Assembly: GCF_002929215.1 (NCBI RefSeq)
Contig: NZ_PJII01000012.1
Location: forward strand, 1-64,000
Reading direction: 5' to 3'
DNA length: 64,000 nt
Source of the DNA: Arthrobacter sp. ZGTC412
GTDB taxonomy: Bacteria > Actinomycetota > Actinomycetes > Actinomycetales > Micrococcaceae
Shown: one piece after another, positions 43,751-52,559 of the stretch
Layout of the letters: every line of letters starts with the position of its first letter
Numbering within the stretch: position 1 is the stretch's first letter
The notes under the pieces: model-generated
Seen by the model: only the letters and a program-made list of their open reading frames with translations
Told to the model about the DNA's origin: nothing
Databases searched by the model: none
Translations under genes and position numbers: made by a program

Positions 43751-44683
43751 TTGACACATAATCCATATGCTCCTGCGCCCCAGCAGCGTCGCTGGAAGCC
43801 CACCGTACTTTTTTGGATCGTGGCCGCAGTGCTGCTGCTACTGCTGATTCCATTTGCTGTGGCCGGAGGAGTGGGGATGGTGCTGTTTATCCTTGGCCTG
43901 GTCGCCTTGCTCACAGGGCTCTATGTGCTGCTGTTCAAGCGCCGCTCGTGGGTTGGGCTGCCGCACCGTAAATCCGGCGGTCTGGTCGCTGTTTCCGGAT
44001 TCGTTGCTCTGATTCTGGGCGCGGGGGTCGTTGGTGCTACCGCCGCGCCCCGGGCGGATACAGACAAGGCAGCTCTTGTGAGCCCTGCTTCTCAGTCGGC
44101 AACGGCCACGCCAACTCCCACCCCGACGGCGACGAACCCCGCAAACTCGACCTGCGCCACTGCTGCTGCAACGCAGAAGTACAACAGCCAGACCTTCATC
44201 TGCACCCGGGGAACCGATCAGCGGTTGGTCTGGATGAACGAGGCTGACTCAAAGCGAGTTGTCGCCGAGAAGGCTGCTGCAGACAAGGCGGCGGCCGAGA
44301 AGGTCGCGGCTGAAAAGGCTGTGGCTAAAAAGGCTGCGGCTGAAAAGGCTGCGGCTGAAAAGGCAGCTGCGGCTGCAAAGGCTGCGAAGGCAGCGGCCGA
44401 CAAGGTGGCTGCAGACAAGGCCGCCGCCGCTCAGCTGGCCGCAGAACAGGCTGCAGCCCGGCAAGCGGCCGAAGCAGCAGCTGCGCAGGCTGCAAAGCCT
44501 GCACCGGTGCCGGTTCCCGCCCCAGCTCCCGCTCCGGCCCCAGCCGTGCCAGCACCGGCAGCGGCCTACTACCCCAACTGCGCTGCAGCGCGGGCAGCAG
44601 GAGCAGCGCCGGTGTATGCCGGCACGCCAGGCTATGGAACGCACCTCGACAGGGACCGCGACGGCATTGGGTGTGACAAGTAG
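43751..44683 (+). CDS. Membrane protein with Ala/Lys coiled coil and Excalibur domain
   Basis: A 310-residue protein, TTG start with GGGGGAAAA, a leader almost the same as that of the preceding gene. Three hydrophobic segments near the N-terminus (about 17-40, 42-58 and 75-97). A small Cys-containing region (STCATAAATQKYNSQTFICTRG) follows, then a long run of AEKAAADKAA-type repeats (about 175-255) forming a predicted helical stalk, a Pro/Ala linker, and a C-terminal Excalibur module (NCAAARAAGAAPVYAGTPGY, DRDRDGIGCDK). It is likely displayed outside the membrane and binds calcium; function unknown. Confidence 0.8.
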   Translation: MTHNPYAPAPQQRRWKPTVLFWIVAAVLLLLLIPFAVAGGVGMVLFILGLVALLTGLYVLLFKRRSWVGLPHRKSGGLVAVSGFVALILGAGVVGATAAPRADTDKAALVSPASQSATATPTPTPTATNPANSTCATAAATQKYNSQTFICTRGTDQRLVWMNEADSKRVVAEKAAADKAAAEKVAAEKAVAKKAAAEKAAAEKAAAAAKAAKAAADKVAADKAAAAQLAAEQAAARQAAEAAAAQAAKPAPVPVPAPAPAPAPAVPAPAAAYYPNCAAARAAGAAPVYAGTPGYGTHLDRDRDGIGCDK

Positions 44684-44731
44684 GGTCCACTACCCAACTC
44701 GCATCGTCGAATAAGTGACCCGGTGAACAGG

Positions 44732-44768
44732 ATGCCGTGGATACCCCTTCGCAGGGTGTCCACGGCAT
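44732..44768. terminator. Strong bidirectional terminator
   Basis: ATGCCGTGGATACCC (44732-44746) pairs with GGGTGTCCACGGCAT (44754-44768): 15 bp with one G-T pair, loop of 7, followed by a T-rich tail (TTCCGTTTCTTCTTCTT). It sits between convergent genes. Confidence 0.9.
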
Positions 44769-44798
44769 TTCCGTTTCTTCTTCTTGGCGTACAGCCGG

Positions 44799-45233
44799 TT
44801 AATGCTCGGACATTTCCCGCATCAGTCCGAGCTGTGACAGGAACTCCACTTGGTCGAAGTAGAAGCGGTGAGAGGTGATCTCGCCACCCTCAACGGTCGC
44901 GATGTCGCAGCTTCTGATCCTGAGTTGTTTGCCGGTTGCTGGCATGGTTCCGCCTGTGGGCATGCGCAGCGGGCCTGTGTTGGTTCCGACGACGAAGCCC
45001 TCATCCACCGCCACGCTTCCTGCCTCATGCCTTGCCGCGTGCTCGTACCGGACATCTGGCATGGATTCCCAGAAGTCAAAGAGGTAGCTGGTGATGGCGT
45101 CACGCCCGCGGAGCTCCCCCTTGTCAGGGGTGTACCCGACAGCCTCGGTGGCGTAGCAACGTGCCAGTGTTTCTTTGTCTTTTTCATTCATGGCCGTGGT
45201 CAGGCGATCCATGACTTCCCGTGCCTGTCCCAT
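44799..45233 (-). CDS. SnoaL-like/NTF2-fold protein (ester cyclase type)
   Basis: A 144-residue NTF2-like protein: REVMDRLTTAMNEKDKETLARCYATEAVGYTPDKGELRGRDAITSYLFDFWESMPDVRYE, then GKQLRIRSCDIATVEGGEITSHRFYFDQVEFLSQLGL. The pattern fits SnoaL-like polyketide cyclase/ester-cyclase-annotated proteins; real substrate unknown. ATG with GGAGG six bases upstream. Confidence 0.85.
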   Translation of the reverse strand: MGQAREVMDRLTTAMNEKDKETLARCYATEAVGYTPDKGELRGRDAITSYLFDFWESMPDVRYEHAARHEAGSVAVDEGFVVGTNTGPLRMPTGGTMPATGKQLRIRSCDIATVEGGEITSHRFYFDQVEFLSQLGLMREMSEH

Positions 45234-45361
45234 TGTTGACCTCCAATTTTGGGCGGCCTCACGGAAGCGGGGGCCGCTTCGGGGATTGGCTTCCGCTGCT
45301 GTGGGAGCCAAATTAATTGCACATCCCTCCATCACCACTGTCAACGAGCCGTGCTACGCCT

Positions 45362-45474
45362 TCAGAACGGCAGCGCAACCAGCGCTATCAGAGCCAGCAC
45401 CGTGGCGCCGAAAGCCACCACCCGGCAAGGACTCCCAGGAAAAATACGACGACGGCACCACCGGTCGCGATCAT
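45362..45474 (-). pseudogene. Possible frameshifted small membrane protein
   Basis: A minus-strand frame starts MIATGGAVVVFFLGVLAG at 45474. One base is missing after the last Gly; reading on in the shifted frame gives VAFGATVLALIALVALPF and a stop at 45362. Together they would make a 39-residue two-segment membrane protein. Unshifted, the peptide ends after 28 residues. Ribosome site poor. Speculative. Confidence 0.3.
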
Positions 45475-45553
45475 CTCACCGGGGTCCCCGGGTGCTTAAG
45501 GAATCCCCACTTTGGGGGATTGCGGGCTTGCCCATCGGGCGGATACTGGACCT

Positions 45554-45640
45554 ATGTGGGAGGAGTGCGCGGAGCGTGCCTGGCGGGACATCGCCGCCGT
45601 GGCCGCCAACGGTGTGAGCCTGGCCGACCGCTGGGGCTGA
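45554..45640 (+). CDS. 28-residue small frame before the glycosyltransferase
   Basis: ATG at 45554 opens MWEECAERAWRDIAAVAANG and ends 3 bp before the glycosyltransferase GTG. The composition is protein-like and the spacing would allow translational coupling, but it may equally be the remnant of a longer gene. The stretch 45234-45643 otherwise holds a hairpin (about 45502-45522) and the broken small gene on the other strand. Confidence 0.3.
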   Translation: MWEECAERAWRDIAAVAANGVSLADRWG

Positions 45641-45643
45641 GTT

Positions 45644-46837
45644 GTGAAGATCCTGCTGCTTACCGCGGGGACACGCGGCGACGTCGAGCCCTTTCTGGCA
45701 TTGGCACGGGCCGGCAAGGCAAGGGGCCACCAGATCCGGATCGCCATTCCGGAAAACTCCGGGGCAGACACGGCAAACCTGGATACGGTCAGCCTGCGCA
45801 TGGATTTCGCGCATCTCATCGGCGACCAGGGGGTGTCTCCGCGGGCCGCGGCCAGAACATTCCGTGCCGTGATCCGGCCTGCCATGGGACGGATGCTGCT
45901 CGCCGCTGTGGAGCACACTGTTGCCTTCTCGCCGGATGTTGTGGTGTATCACCCGAAGGTTCTTAGTGCGCCGATCGCTGCAGAGAGCCTTGGAGTTCCG
46001 GCCGTTATCGTCGAGACCGTTCCACTCACCCCCACACGGGAGTTCGCTGCGCCGTTTACGAGTATTGCAAGCCTGGGTCCGCTGAACCGTGCCACCTACA
46101 GTGCGGCTAACGCGGGTCCGATGATGTTCAGGAATAAGCTGAAGACTGCGCTGAAGATACTGCCTGCCGGCCCCAAACGGAGGGCAGGTACACGGTTCGC
46201 GATGGTCCCCGTAAGTCCGCAGCTGTTGCCCCGGCCATCGGATTGGCCCGAAACAACCCACCTCACGGGCCATTGGGTCGCCAAGCCCTTGGCAGCGCAC
46301 GGGGACGGCGAGCTGGAGGACTTCATGAACTCCGGGGACTTTGTGTATGCGGGGTTCGGTTCCATGAAGGCCGGCGACGCCAGGGAACGGGGGGCGACGG
46401 TTACCGAGGCAGCGCGCAGGAGCGGACTGAATATCCTGGTGGCAGGGGGTTGGGGAGGGATGGACGTTCGCGAGGTAACCGGGGCAGCCGATGTGCTGGT
46501 CAGGGACTCCGTGCCCCACCACCTTGTCCTGCCGCGGGCTGCGGCCGCCATTCACCACGGCGGCGCGGGGACGGTCCACGCCGTCGCGCGGGCGGGAATT
46601 CCATCGGTGGTGGTGCCTTTCATTGCTGATCAGCCGTTTTGGGGGAATCTTCTGCACCGCCAAGGCCTGGCACCGAAGCCCATCCCGTACCGGAGGCTCA
46701 CCAAGGACAGGCTGACCGCTGCCCTCGCCGCGTCAGCGGGATGCCGGGACAGGGCAGTCCAAGTTGGAGAGCGCTTGCGGAAAGAGGACGGGACCGCCGT
46801 CGCGCTTAGTGTTTTGGAGGACCTGGCAGGCCCATGA
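45644..46837 (+). CDS. GT1/UGT-like glycosyltransferase
   Basis: A 397-residue glycosyltransferase of the macrolide/sterol glucosyltransferase type. N-terminal MKILLLTAGTRGDVEPFLALARAGKARGHQ is the acceptor-domain start; the C-terminal nucleotide-sugar site is VRDSVPHHLVLPRAAAAIHHGGAGTVHAVARAGIPSVVVPFIADQPFWGNLLHRQGLAP, with HHGGAGT and the DQPFW motif that contacts the sugar. It transfers a sugar from UDP or TDP to a lipid or small molecule; acceptor unknown. GTG start with no clear ribosome site. Confidence 0.9.
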   Translation: MKILLLTAGTRGDVEPFLALARAGKARGHQIRIAIPENSGADTANLDTVSLRMDFAHLIGDQGVSPRAAARTFRAVIRPAMGRMLLAAVEHTVAFSPDVVVYHPKVLSAPIAAESLGVPAVIVETVPLTPTREFAAPFTSIASLGPLNRATYSAANAGPMMFRNKLKTALKILPAGPKRRAGTRFAMVPVSPQLLPRPSDWPETTHLTGHWVAKPLAAHGDGELEDFMNSGDFVYAGFGSMKAGDARERGATVTEAARRSGLNILVAGGWGGMDVREVTGAADVLVRDSVPHHLVLPRAAAAIHHGGAGTVHAVARAGIPSVVVPFIADQPFWGNLLHRQGLAPKPIPYRRLTKDRLTAALAASAGCRDRAVQVGERLRKEDGTAVALSVLEDLAGP

Positions 46838-46863
46838 GCGCGCGGCGGTGGGCACCGGTGGGA

Positions 46864-48165
46864 TCAGGAAGGTGGAAGCTCCAAGGAACCTGGCGTCACC
46901 CGGATCCGGGAGATGCGCAGCCGGTCCATCGCCGTCACCGTCAAAACGTGGCCGTCAGCTTCCACACTGTCACCGACCCGGGGCAGCCGTCCCAGCCGGT
47001 CGATAACGAAGCCGGCCACCGTCTCGTAGTGCCCCTCCGGCAGCTCGATGCCAGACGCGGAGGCGACCTCTTGCAGGATCAGCCCGCCGTCGATGTCAAT
47101 AGACCCGTCGCCTTTGGTGACGCGGTCCTCAGCGTCCGTGCCGGCGTCGTACTCGTCGTATATCTCACCAACCAGCTCTTCAACCAGATCCTCAAGGGTG
47201 ACGATGCCGTCCGTGCCGCCGTATTCGTCCACCACCAGCGCAATGTGCTGGCCAAGCCTTCGCATGCGCTGCAACGACGGCAGGACTTTGTTGGTTCCGG
47301 GCAGCGGGAGGATCTCCCGGACGATGTCCCGCACCTGCCCGTCGTCGTGCTTCCCGTCCCGGGGCACGAGGTCCCGGACGTGGATGAAGCCAAGGACGTC
47401 GTCGGGTGTTTTGTCAATCACGGGATAGCGCGAAAAGGGCCCGTCCCTGACCGCGCTGAACGCCTCGGCGATGCTGAGGTTGCCGCTGATGAACGTTACG
47501 TCGGTGCGGGGGCGCATCACCTCCTGCAGCGAGCGGTCCCCGGCGCTGAAGACGTCGGACAGGATGCTGCGGCTGTGTTCTTCCAGCATGTCGCTTTCCG
47601 CCACCATGTCCCACAGTTCCTCCGAGCTGACGCTTTCCTGCTTGGCGTTGGGATCGCCGCCGAAGAGCCTCACGACGGCGTCCGTTGAGACGGAGAGCAA
47701 CCAGACGGCGGGCCGCATGATTTCAGAGAGGACGCCCAGGGGAGGGGCCAGGACTTTGGTGAAACCGACGGCGCTCTGCATGGCCAATCTCTTGGGCACC
47801 AGTTCACCGAGTACCAGGGAAAGGTACGCCACCAGCAGCGTCATGCCGATGAATGAAGCAGGTTCCGCGGCGGCGCCGAAGCCGATGCCTGCCAGGAGGG
47901 GTTCGACGTCGGGCGCGATGGTGGAGGCGCCGTAAGCAGCCGAGAAGAAACCGGACAGAGTCACCCCGATCTGGACGGTGGAGAGGAACCGGTTGGGGTT
48001 CCCGGCGAGCGCTGCGATCCGGGCGCCGCGTTTTCCTGACTTCTCCATCCGGCGCACCTGGCTCTCGCGGAGTGACACCAACGCCATTTCAGTGCCGGCG
48101 AAGACTCCGCCCAGCAGCACAAAGAAGAGGACCAACAGAAAATTCAGCAGGGTGTCGCCGTCCAT
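46864..48165 (-). CDS. CNNM/CorC-family transporter (DUF21, CBS pair, CorC_HlyC)
   Basis: A 433-residue membrane protein often labelled hemolysin. Residues 1-200: DUF21 membrane domain (LLVLFFVLLGGVFAGTEMALVSLRESQVRRM, ELVPKRLAMQSAVG). About 215-340: CBS pair (VMRPRTDVTFISGNLSIAEAF, LGFIHVRDLVP, ALVVDEYGGTDGIVTLEDLVEELVGEIYDEYD). About 355-430: CorC_HlyC domain. The family takes part in magnesium/cobalt efflux or homeostasis. A 7-bp hairpin (CTACCCA/TGGGTAG, 48175-48193) lies 10 bp upstream of its ATG. Confidence 0.92.
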   Translation of the reverse strand: MDGDTLLNFLLVLFFVLLGGVFAGTEMALVSLRESQVRRMEKSGKRGARIAALAGNPNRFLSTVQIGVTLSGFFSAAYGASTIAPDVEPLLAGIGFGAAAEPASFIGMTLLVAYLSLVLGELVPKRLAMQSAVGFTKVLAPPLGVLSEIMRPAVWLLSVSTDAVVRLFGGDPNAKQESVSSEELWDMVAESDMLEEHSRSILSDVFSAGDRSLQEVMRPRTDVTFISGNLSIAEAFSAVRDGPFSRYPVIDKTPDDVLGFIHVRDLVPRDGKHDDGQVRDIVREILPLPGTNKVLPSLQRMRRLGQHIALVVDEYGGTDGIVTLEDLVEELVGEIYDEYDAGTDAEDRVTKGDGSIDIDGGLILQEVASASGIELPEGHYETVAGFVIDRLGRLPRVGDSVEADGHVLTVTAMDRLRISRIRVTPGSLELPPS

Positions 48166-48238
48166 GATCAGACACTACCCAATGGCTGGGTAGGTCGGGC
48201 CGCAGGCGGGGCGTTGGGCTGGGCGCCGGGCGGCGCGT

Positions 48239-49843
48239 TCAGTTGCCGCCGGCGTCCCTAGCCCGAACGGCGGGTTCCCCCGAGTCCGCGCGCAACCTAC
48301 CGAGCAGCCAGACCGTCCGCGGGAGTGGCCAGAGGAGGGCGAGGGCGAGGATAGGCACCAGCGAGATGCCGACGTCGGGAAACTGGCGAACGATCACGAA
48401 CAGGTGGGTGTCGAACCGGGCGGGCGCGTAGATCAGGCACAGCCAGAGGGCGAACGCGTCGAGGGCGAGCGCGACGGCGGCCCACACCAGGAGAACCCAC
48501 CGCGCCTTTAGCGGTGCTGGCCTCCGGAGGAGGAACCGGAGCGACAGCCACAGACTCAGCAGCTCCCCGAGCAACAGTGCCATCGACACCGCCCAGCTGT
48601 ACTGCTGCAGCCAGTCCTCAAAAACAACGGCGGGCACGGGGGAGTGTCCGTGGAGGATCCGGAGGAGGTTGGTGTCGATCGACTTCAGCCGCGACGGGGC
48701 AGCGGTGTCGTTGCCGTTGATGACCAGTGCGACGCCGAGGCCGGATTCCGGAACCGCAGCCAGGTAGGTGTGGCTGTTGCCCCATTCCCCCTGGTGCTCC
48801 ACGAGCCGCGGCAACGCTTCGTCCGGGACGGGAGGTGCCGAGGGATCTGTGGACTCCACGAGTGCCCGGCTGAACCAGCCCATCGCGTAGCTCTGTGAAT
48901 CGCTTACCCTGACCCGTGGCTCGAACATCGCCGCCACGCTTGCCGGCTGAAGAATCCGGGCGCCGCCGAACCGCCCGCCGTCGAGCAGTGCCGTCAGCTG
49001 GCGCCCCAGGTCCTCCGCCGAGGCGTACAGGGTGGAGGACGGCATCCCGGCAATGGGAGCGGGCACATCAGTCTTGAGCCAGAATGAGCCGAACCACCGG
49101 GAGTAGCCGGCGGCAGCGTTGTCCGCGCGTGCGGCAGCCCGGGTCGGATGGCTGTTGGCCATCTGCAGCGGTTCGAAGACGTGCTCCTCCAGGTAGTCTC
49201 CGAATGGCTGGCCGGAGACTGTCTGCACCAGGACGCCCAGGACGTTGTAGTTGGCGCTCGCGTAGTGGAAGGCCGCGCCCGGTTGGCCGGCAAGGGGAGA
49301 GCCGGACAGGGCGCGGACCTCCTCTTCGAGGGCTTCCGGCTCCTGTGCGTCGGAGGCTTCGAAGGCCGTGTCCTTCGAGGACATGCCGCTGGCCTGGTGG
49401 AGCAGGTGGCGGACCGTGATCGTGGAGGAACGGCTGTCGTTCAAGGTGAACCACGGCAGGTAGGTCTGGACGGGCTCGTCCAGCTCCAGCCGCCCGGCCT
49501 CCACCTGCTGCATCACGGCGATGGCGGTGAAGGACTTGCTGGTGGAGGCCAGCAGCACCGGCGTCTGCGCGGTCATCGGCCGGCCGGAGTCGTCAGCGCG
49601 GCCGAACGCCGCCGAGTGCACCTGGACGCCGTCCCGGACGACGGCGACGGCGGCGCCGGGAATCCCGAGGGAGTCGAGCTGGTCCTGCAGGAAGTCGTCC
49701 AACGCCTCGTAGGTCTGCCCGGAAGTCGCGGGGCCCGGCGGTGAGGTACCGGGTGCGGCGGGCTCCGGCGTCGCAAGGCCGAGCATCCCCGCGGCCAGCA
49801 AGCACAACAGGAGCCACCGCGAAGACCCAAAAACTGTTCGCAT
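48239..49843 (-). CDS. Serine hydrolase (beta-lactamase/class C type) with membrane tail
   Basis: A 534-residue protein. Signal peptide about residues 1-25. The domain about 40-390 is a beta-lactamase-related/PBP4*-like hydrolase: LLASTSKSFTAIAVMQQVEAG carries S-x-x-K, FHYASANYNVLGVLVQTVSG the Y-x-N motif, and LVEHQGEWGNSHTYLAAVPESG the HxG-like third motif. The C-terminal about 130 residues have four hydrophobic segments. It probably hydrolyses D-amino-acid peptides or esters at the outer face of the membrane. ATG at 49843; a GTG two codons upstream is possible. Confidence 0.9.
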   Translation of the reverse strand: MRTVFGSSRWLLLCLLAAGMLGLATPEPAAPGTSPPGPATSGQTYEALDDFLQDQLDSLGIPGAAVAVVRDGVQVHSAAFGRADDSGRPMTAQTPVLLASTSKSFTAIAVMQQVEAGRLELDEPVQTYLPWFTLNDSRSSTITVRHLLHQASGMSSKDTAFEASDAQEPEALEEEVRALSGSPLAGQPGAAFHYASANYNVLGVLVQTVSGQPFGDYLEEHVFEPLQMANSHPTRAAARADNAAAGYSRWFGSFWLKTDVPAPIAGMPSSTLYASAEDLGRQLTALLDGGRFGGARILQPASVAAMFEPRVRVSDSQSYAMGWFSRALVESTDPSAPPVPDEALPRLVEHQGEWGNSHTYLAAVPESGLGVALVINGNDTAAPSRLKSIDTNLLRILHGHSPVPAVVFEDWLQQYSWAVSMALLLGELLSLWLSLRFLLRRPAPLKARWVLLVWAAVALALDAFALWLCLIYAPARFDTHLFVIVRQFPDVGISLVPILALALLWPLPRTVWLLGRLRADSGEPAVRARDAGGN

Positions 49844-49960
49844 GCCCACACCTGCGTTTCGGCTGACGGTCCCTTCACGGTAGGGCCTGGCCGGGGGGAA
49901 AACAATCAGTGGAGGAACCGGCCCCTGCCAATTTGACCCACCCGTGGGTACGTTTGCCTC

Positions 49961-50059
49961 ATGCAAAAGATCTCGATCGAAGCGCTGGCCCGTCAGCAGC
50001 TCAAGCTGAAAGCTGAGGACTCGGCCGTGCCGTTCATTGTGGTCAATACGGACCGTTAG
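49961..50059 (+). pseudogene. 32-residue remnant, possibly of a cupin gene
   Basis: The frame reads MQKISIEALARQQLK, then LKAEDSAVPFIVVNTDR. The first part resembles the N-terminus and the second part the C-terminal strand of small cupin proteins as I remember them, as if the middle had been deleted. It may also be an independent micro-ORF. No strong ribosome site. Confidence 0.35.
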
Positions 50060-50086
50060 CAGCCGTCCGTGGTGGTTCGGCAGGTC

Positions 50087-51274
50087 ATGAGGGCTGTGGT
50101 GGTCGGGGCGGGCATTGCCGGCCTCGTGGTGGCCCGCCAGCTCGGTCTGGCCGGATGGGACGTCGAGGTCCTGGAGAAGGCCGCGGCTCCGCGCCCTGAC
50201 GGCTACATGATGGATTTCTTTGGACTTGGGGTGGAGGCCGCGGAGCGCATCGGTCTCTACCCCCGGCTCGCAGCCGTGGCCTACCGCGTGGACGCAGTCG
50301 AATACGTCGACGCAAGAGGACGGACCACGTCCAGCCTCGACTACGGACAGTTCGCCCGCTTCGCTGGCGGTAAAGTCCTCAGCCTGCTGCGTCCCGACCT
50401 GGAGCAGGCTGCCCTTGCCGCCCTCGACGACGTGGCACCCGGCCGGGTGCGGGTCCGCTACGGTGCGACGGCGGGCAGAATTGTGAGTGGCGGGGACGGC
50501 GTGCGGGTCACCGTCGATGACTTGCCGGACGAGGCACCCGCCGACGTCCTCGTGGGCGCCGACGGCATCCACTCCGCCGTCCGGGCTCAGGTCTTCGGCC
50601 CGGAAGAGGAGTATCTGCGGCCTCTGGGTATGCGTGCCGTCGCCTTCATCGTGACCGAGCCGGTCCTCAACGCCCGCTTCCGGAACCGGTTTGTCCTGAC
50701 CGACAGCATCGACCGGATGGCGGGGCTCTACGGCCTCCGCTCGGATCAGGTGGCGGCCTTTATGGTTTATCGGGATGCCACCGGCGCGGCTGGGCATCTG
50801 CCCGCCGGGAGTCCGGGGCAACGGCTGCACCGGGAGTTTTCCGGGCTTGGTGAGGCGGTGGACCGCCTGCTTGATCTGTGTCCGGAGCATCCGTACGACG
50901 ACATTGTCGCCCAGGTGGTTATGCCCGGCTGGCAGCGGGAGCGGTGCGTTCTTGTTGGGGATGCGTGCGGCGCGGTGTCGCTCGTCGCGGGGCAAGGGGC
51001 CTCTTTGGCTGTCGCCGGCGCAGCGCTGCTGGGTGACGTCCTCGGCCCGGTGACGTCGCCTGAAGGGATCAGCCCCGCTCTCGTTGAGTTCGAGCGGCGC
51101 TGGCGGCCCGTGGTGGAGGAAGCCCAGGCTGCGGGGAGGCGCGCGGCGTCCTCGTTCCTCCCCGCAAACAGGGCCCAGCGCCTCCTGCGGCGGTGGATTA
51201 TCAGGGGAAGCCGCCTGCCAGGAGCTGACCGGCTGGTGGCCCGCCAGATCGTGGGCAGGAGCGGAAAAGGTTAG
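50087..51274 (+). CDS. FAD-dependent monooxygenase (PHBH/TetX-like)
   Basis: A 395-residue class A flavoprotein monooxygenase. FAD-binding motifs: MRAVVVGAGIAGLVVARQLGLAGWDVEVLEKA (GxGxxG), ADVLVGADGIHSAVR (DG motif, about residue 155) and ERCVLVGDACGAVSLVAGQGASLAVAGAALLG (GD motif, about 285). It uses NAD(P)H and O2 to hydroxylate a small aromatic or similar substrate, not predictable from sequence. Its stop overlaps the stop of the convergent GDPD gene by 4 bp. Confidence 0.9.
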   Translation: MRAVVVGAGIAGLVVARQLGLAGWDVEVLEKAAAPRPDGYMMDFFGLGVEAAERIGLYPRLAAVAYRVDAVEYVDARGRTTSSLDYGQFARFAGGKVLSLLRPDLEQAALAALDDVAPGRVRVRYGATAGRIVSGGDGVRVTVDDLPDEAPADVLVGADGIHSAVRAQVFGPEEEYLRPLGMRAVAFIVTEPVLNARFRNRFVLTDSIDRMAGLYGLRSDQVAAFMVYRDATGAAGHLPAGSPGQRLHREFSGLGEAVDRLLDLCPEHPYDDIVAQVVMPGWQRERCVLVGDACGAVSLVAGQGASLAVAGAALLGDVLGPVTSPEGISPALVEFERRWRPVVEEAQAAGRRAASSFLPANRAQRLLRRWIIRGSRLPGADRLVARQIVGRSGKG

Positions 51275-52350
51275 CCCTTCACCTCATACGCCTTCGGCAG
51301 CTTCAGGCCGCGCTCCTCCATCAGGGTGCGCAGGCGGGTGGGGTAGTCGGTGATGATGCCGTCCACGCCCAGGTCCATCAGGCGCTCCATGTCGGCGGTG
51401 GTGTTCACGGTCCATGGGATGACGGGCAGGCCCAGGTGGTGGGCTTCGGCGATCATCTCAGGGGTGACGGAACTGAACGTGGGGGAGGCGACGTCGTACC
51501 CCTGGGCAGCTGCCGCCTTGGGCAGGGAACCGCTGTAGTCGTCGATGTCGATGCCGCCCAGGTTGCGGCTGGCGCCGGGCTGGCCCACGCCCATCCAGGC
51601 GTTGCCGCTGGACAGCGCCACTAGCGGCAGCTCCGGCGCGATCTCCTTGGTGAGGTTCAGGGAGGACCAGTCGAAGGACTGCAGGGTGGTGCGGTCTGCC
51701 ATGCCGGAGGCCTTGATCTCGGCCACCACGGCGCGGGTAAGGGACTCCATGCCGGCGCCGCCGATCTCGCTGCTCTCCACCTTGGTCTCCACGTTGAAGC
51801 GGACCTTCGCGGCCTTGGTATCGCGGACCAGCTGGTATACATCCTTCAGCTCGGCGATCCGGTTGCCCTCGACGACGTCCTGCTCCGGGTAGCCGGACAG
51901 CTGCTTGAAGCCGCAGTCGAGCGTCTTGACCTGCGCCAGGGACAGCTCGGCGACGCGGTCGCCCACGTACGGGAACTCGGGATCCTTGGCGGTGGCGGCG
52001 GCGGTGTCCTTGCACTTGCCGGCCTGGATGGTGTCGTCGTGCCACACGACCACCTTGCCGTCCTCGGTCAGGTGCGTGTCCAGCTCCAGGGTGGTGACCC
52101 CCAGCGCCAGGGAGTTTTCGAACGCGGCCAGGGACTCCTCGGTCCATTCGCCGCGGCCGCCGCGGTGGCTCTGCAGGTCGAAGGAGCCGTTGCGCTCGTT
52201 CGTCTTAATGACGCTTGTTGTCGCCGTTGGCGCCGCTCCGGAAGCGTTCGACGACGGCGTGCCGGCTTCGTTCTCGGAGCTCGCGACGGCGGGGCTCGCC
52301 ATGGCGGCGATCAGGGCGGCGGCTGCCGCGGCAGTCAGGACTTGGCGCAT
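51271..52350 (-). CDS. Exported glycerophosphodiester phosphodiesterase
   Basis: A 359-residue GDPD-family enzyme, Sec signal about residues 1-24 (LTAAAAAALIAAMASPAVAS). Active-site motifs: LQSHRGGRGEWTEESLAAFENSL (HR, E), VTTLELDTHLTEDGKVVVWHDDTI (E-x-D, H), with late VIPWTVNTTADMERLMDLGVDGIITDYP. It hydrolyses glycerophosphodiesters to glycerol-3-phosphate and an alcohol outside the cell, useful for phosphate or lipid scavenging. ATG with AGGAGG upstream. Confidence 0.93.
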   Translation of the reverse strand: MRQVLTAAAAAALIAAMASPAVASSENEAGTPSSNASGAAPTATTSVIKTNERNGSFDLQSHRGGRGEWTEESLAAFENSLALGVTTLELDTHLTEDGKVVVWHDDTIQAGKCKDTAAATAKDPEFPYVGDRVAELSLAQVKTLDCGFKQLSGYPEQDVVEGNRIAELKDVYQLVRDTKAAKVRFNVETKVESSEIGGAGMESLTRAVVAEIKASGMADRTTLQSFDWSSLNLTKEIAPELPLVALSSGNAWMGVGQPGASRNLGGIDIDDYSGSLPKAAAAQGYDVASPTFSSVTPEMIAEAHHLGLPVIPWTVNTTADMERLMDLGVDGIITDYPTRLRTLMEERGLKLPKAYEVKG

Positions 52351-52559
52351 GGGTGTTTCCTCCTGGTGAGACGGGGCCGGCTGTTGGCCGGTGACCCGTC
52401 AACGCTAGGGAGGGCAGGTTGCGTGCTTGGGGTAGGGAGTTGGAGCGAAGGTTAACGCGGGATGCTGATGCCCTGCTTGCCGGTCAATCTTGAGCGGACT
52501 TTGCAGCCATTTTTCCCCATTCCTCTTTTCCCTAGCGACAGCGCTCGCGCATCCGGCGC

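Noticed and set aside
44240-44560. Tandem DNA repeat array (Ala/Lys codons)
   Set aside because: The repetition is at the protein level inside the stalk region of the Excalibur protein, with variable codons, not a DNA satellite.
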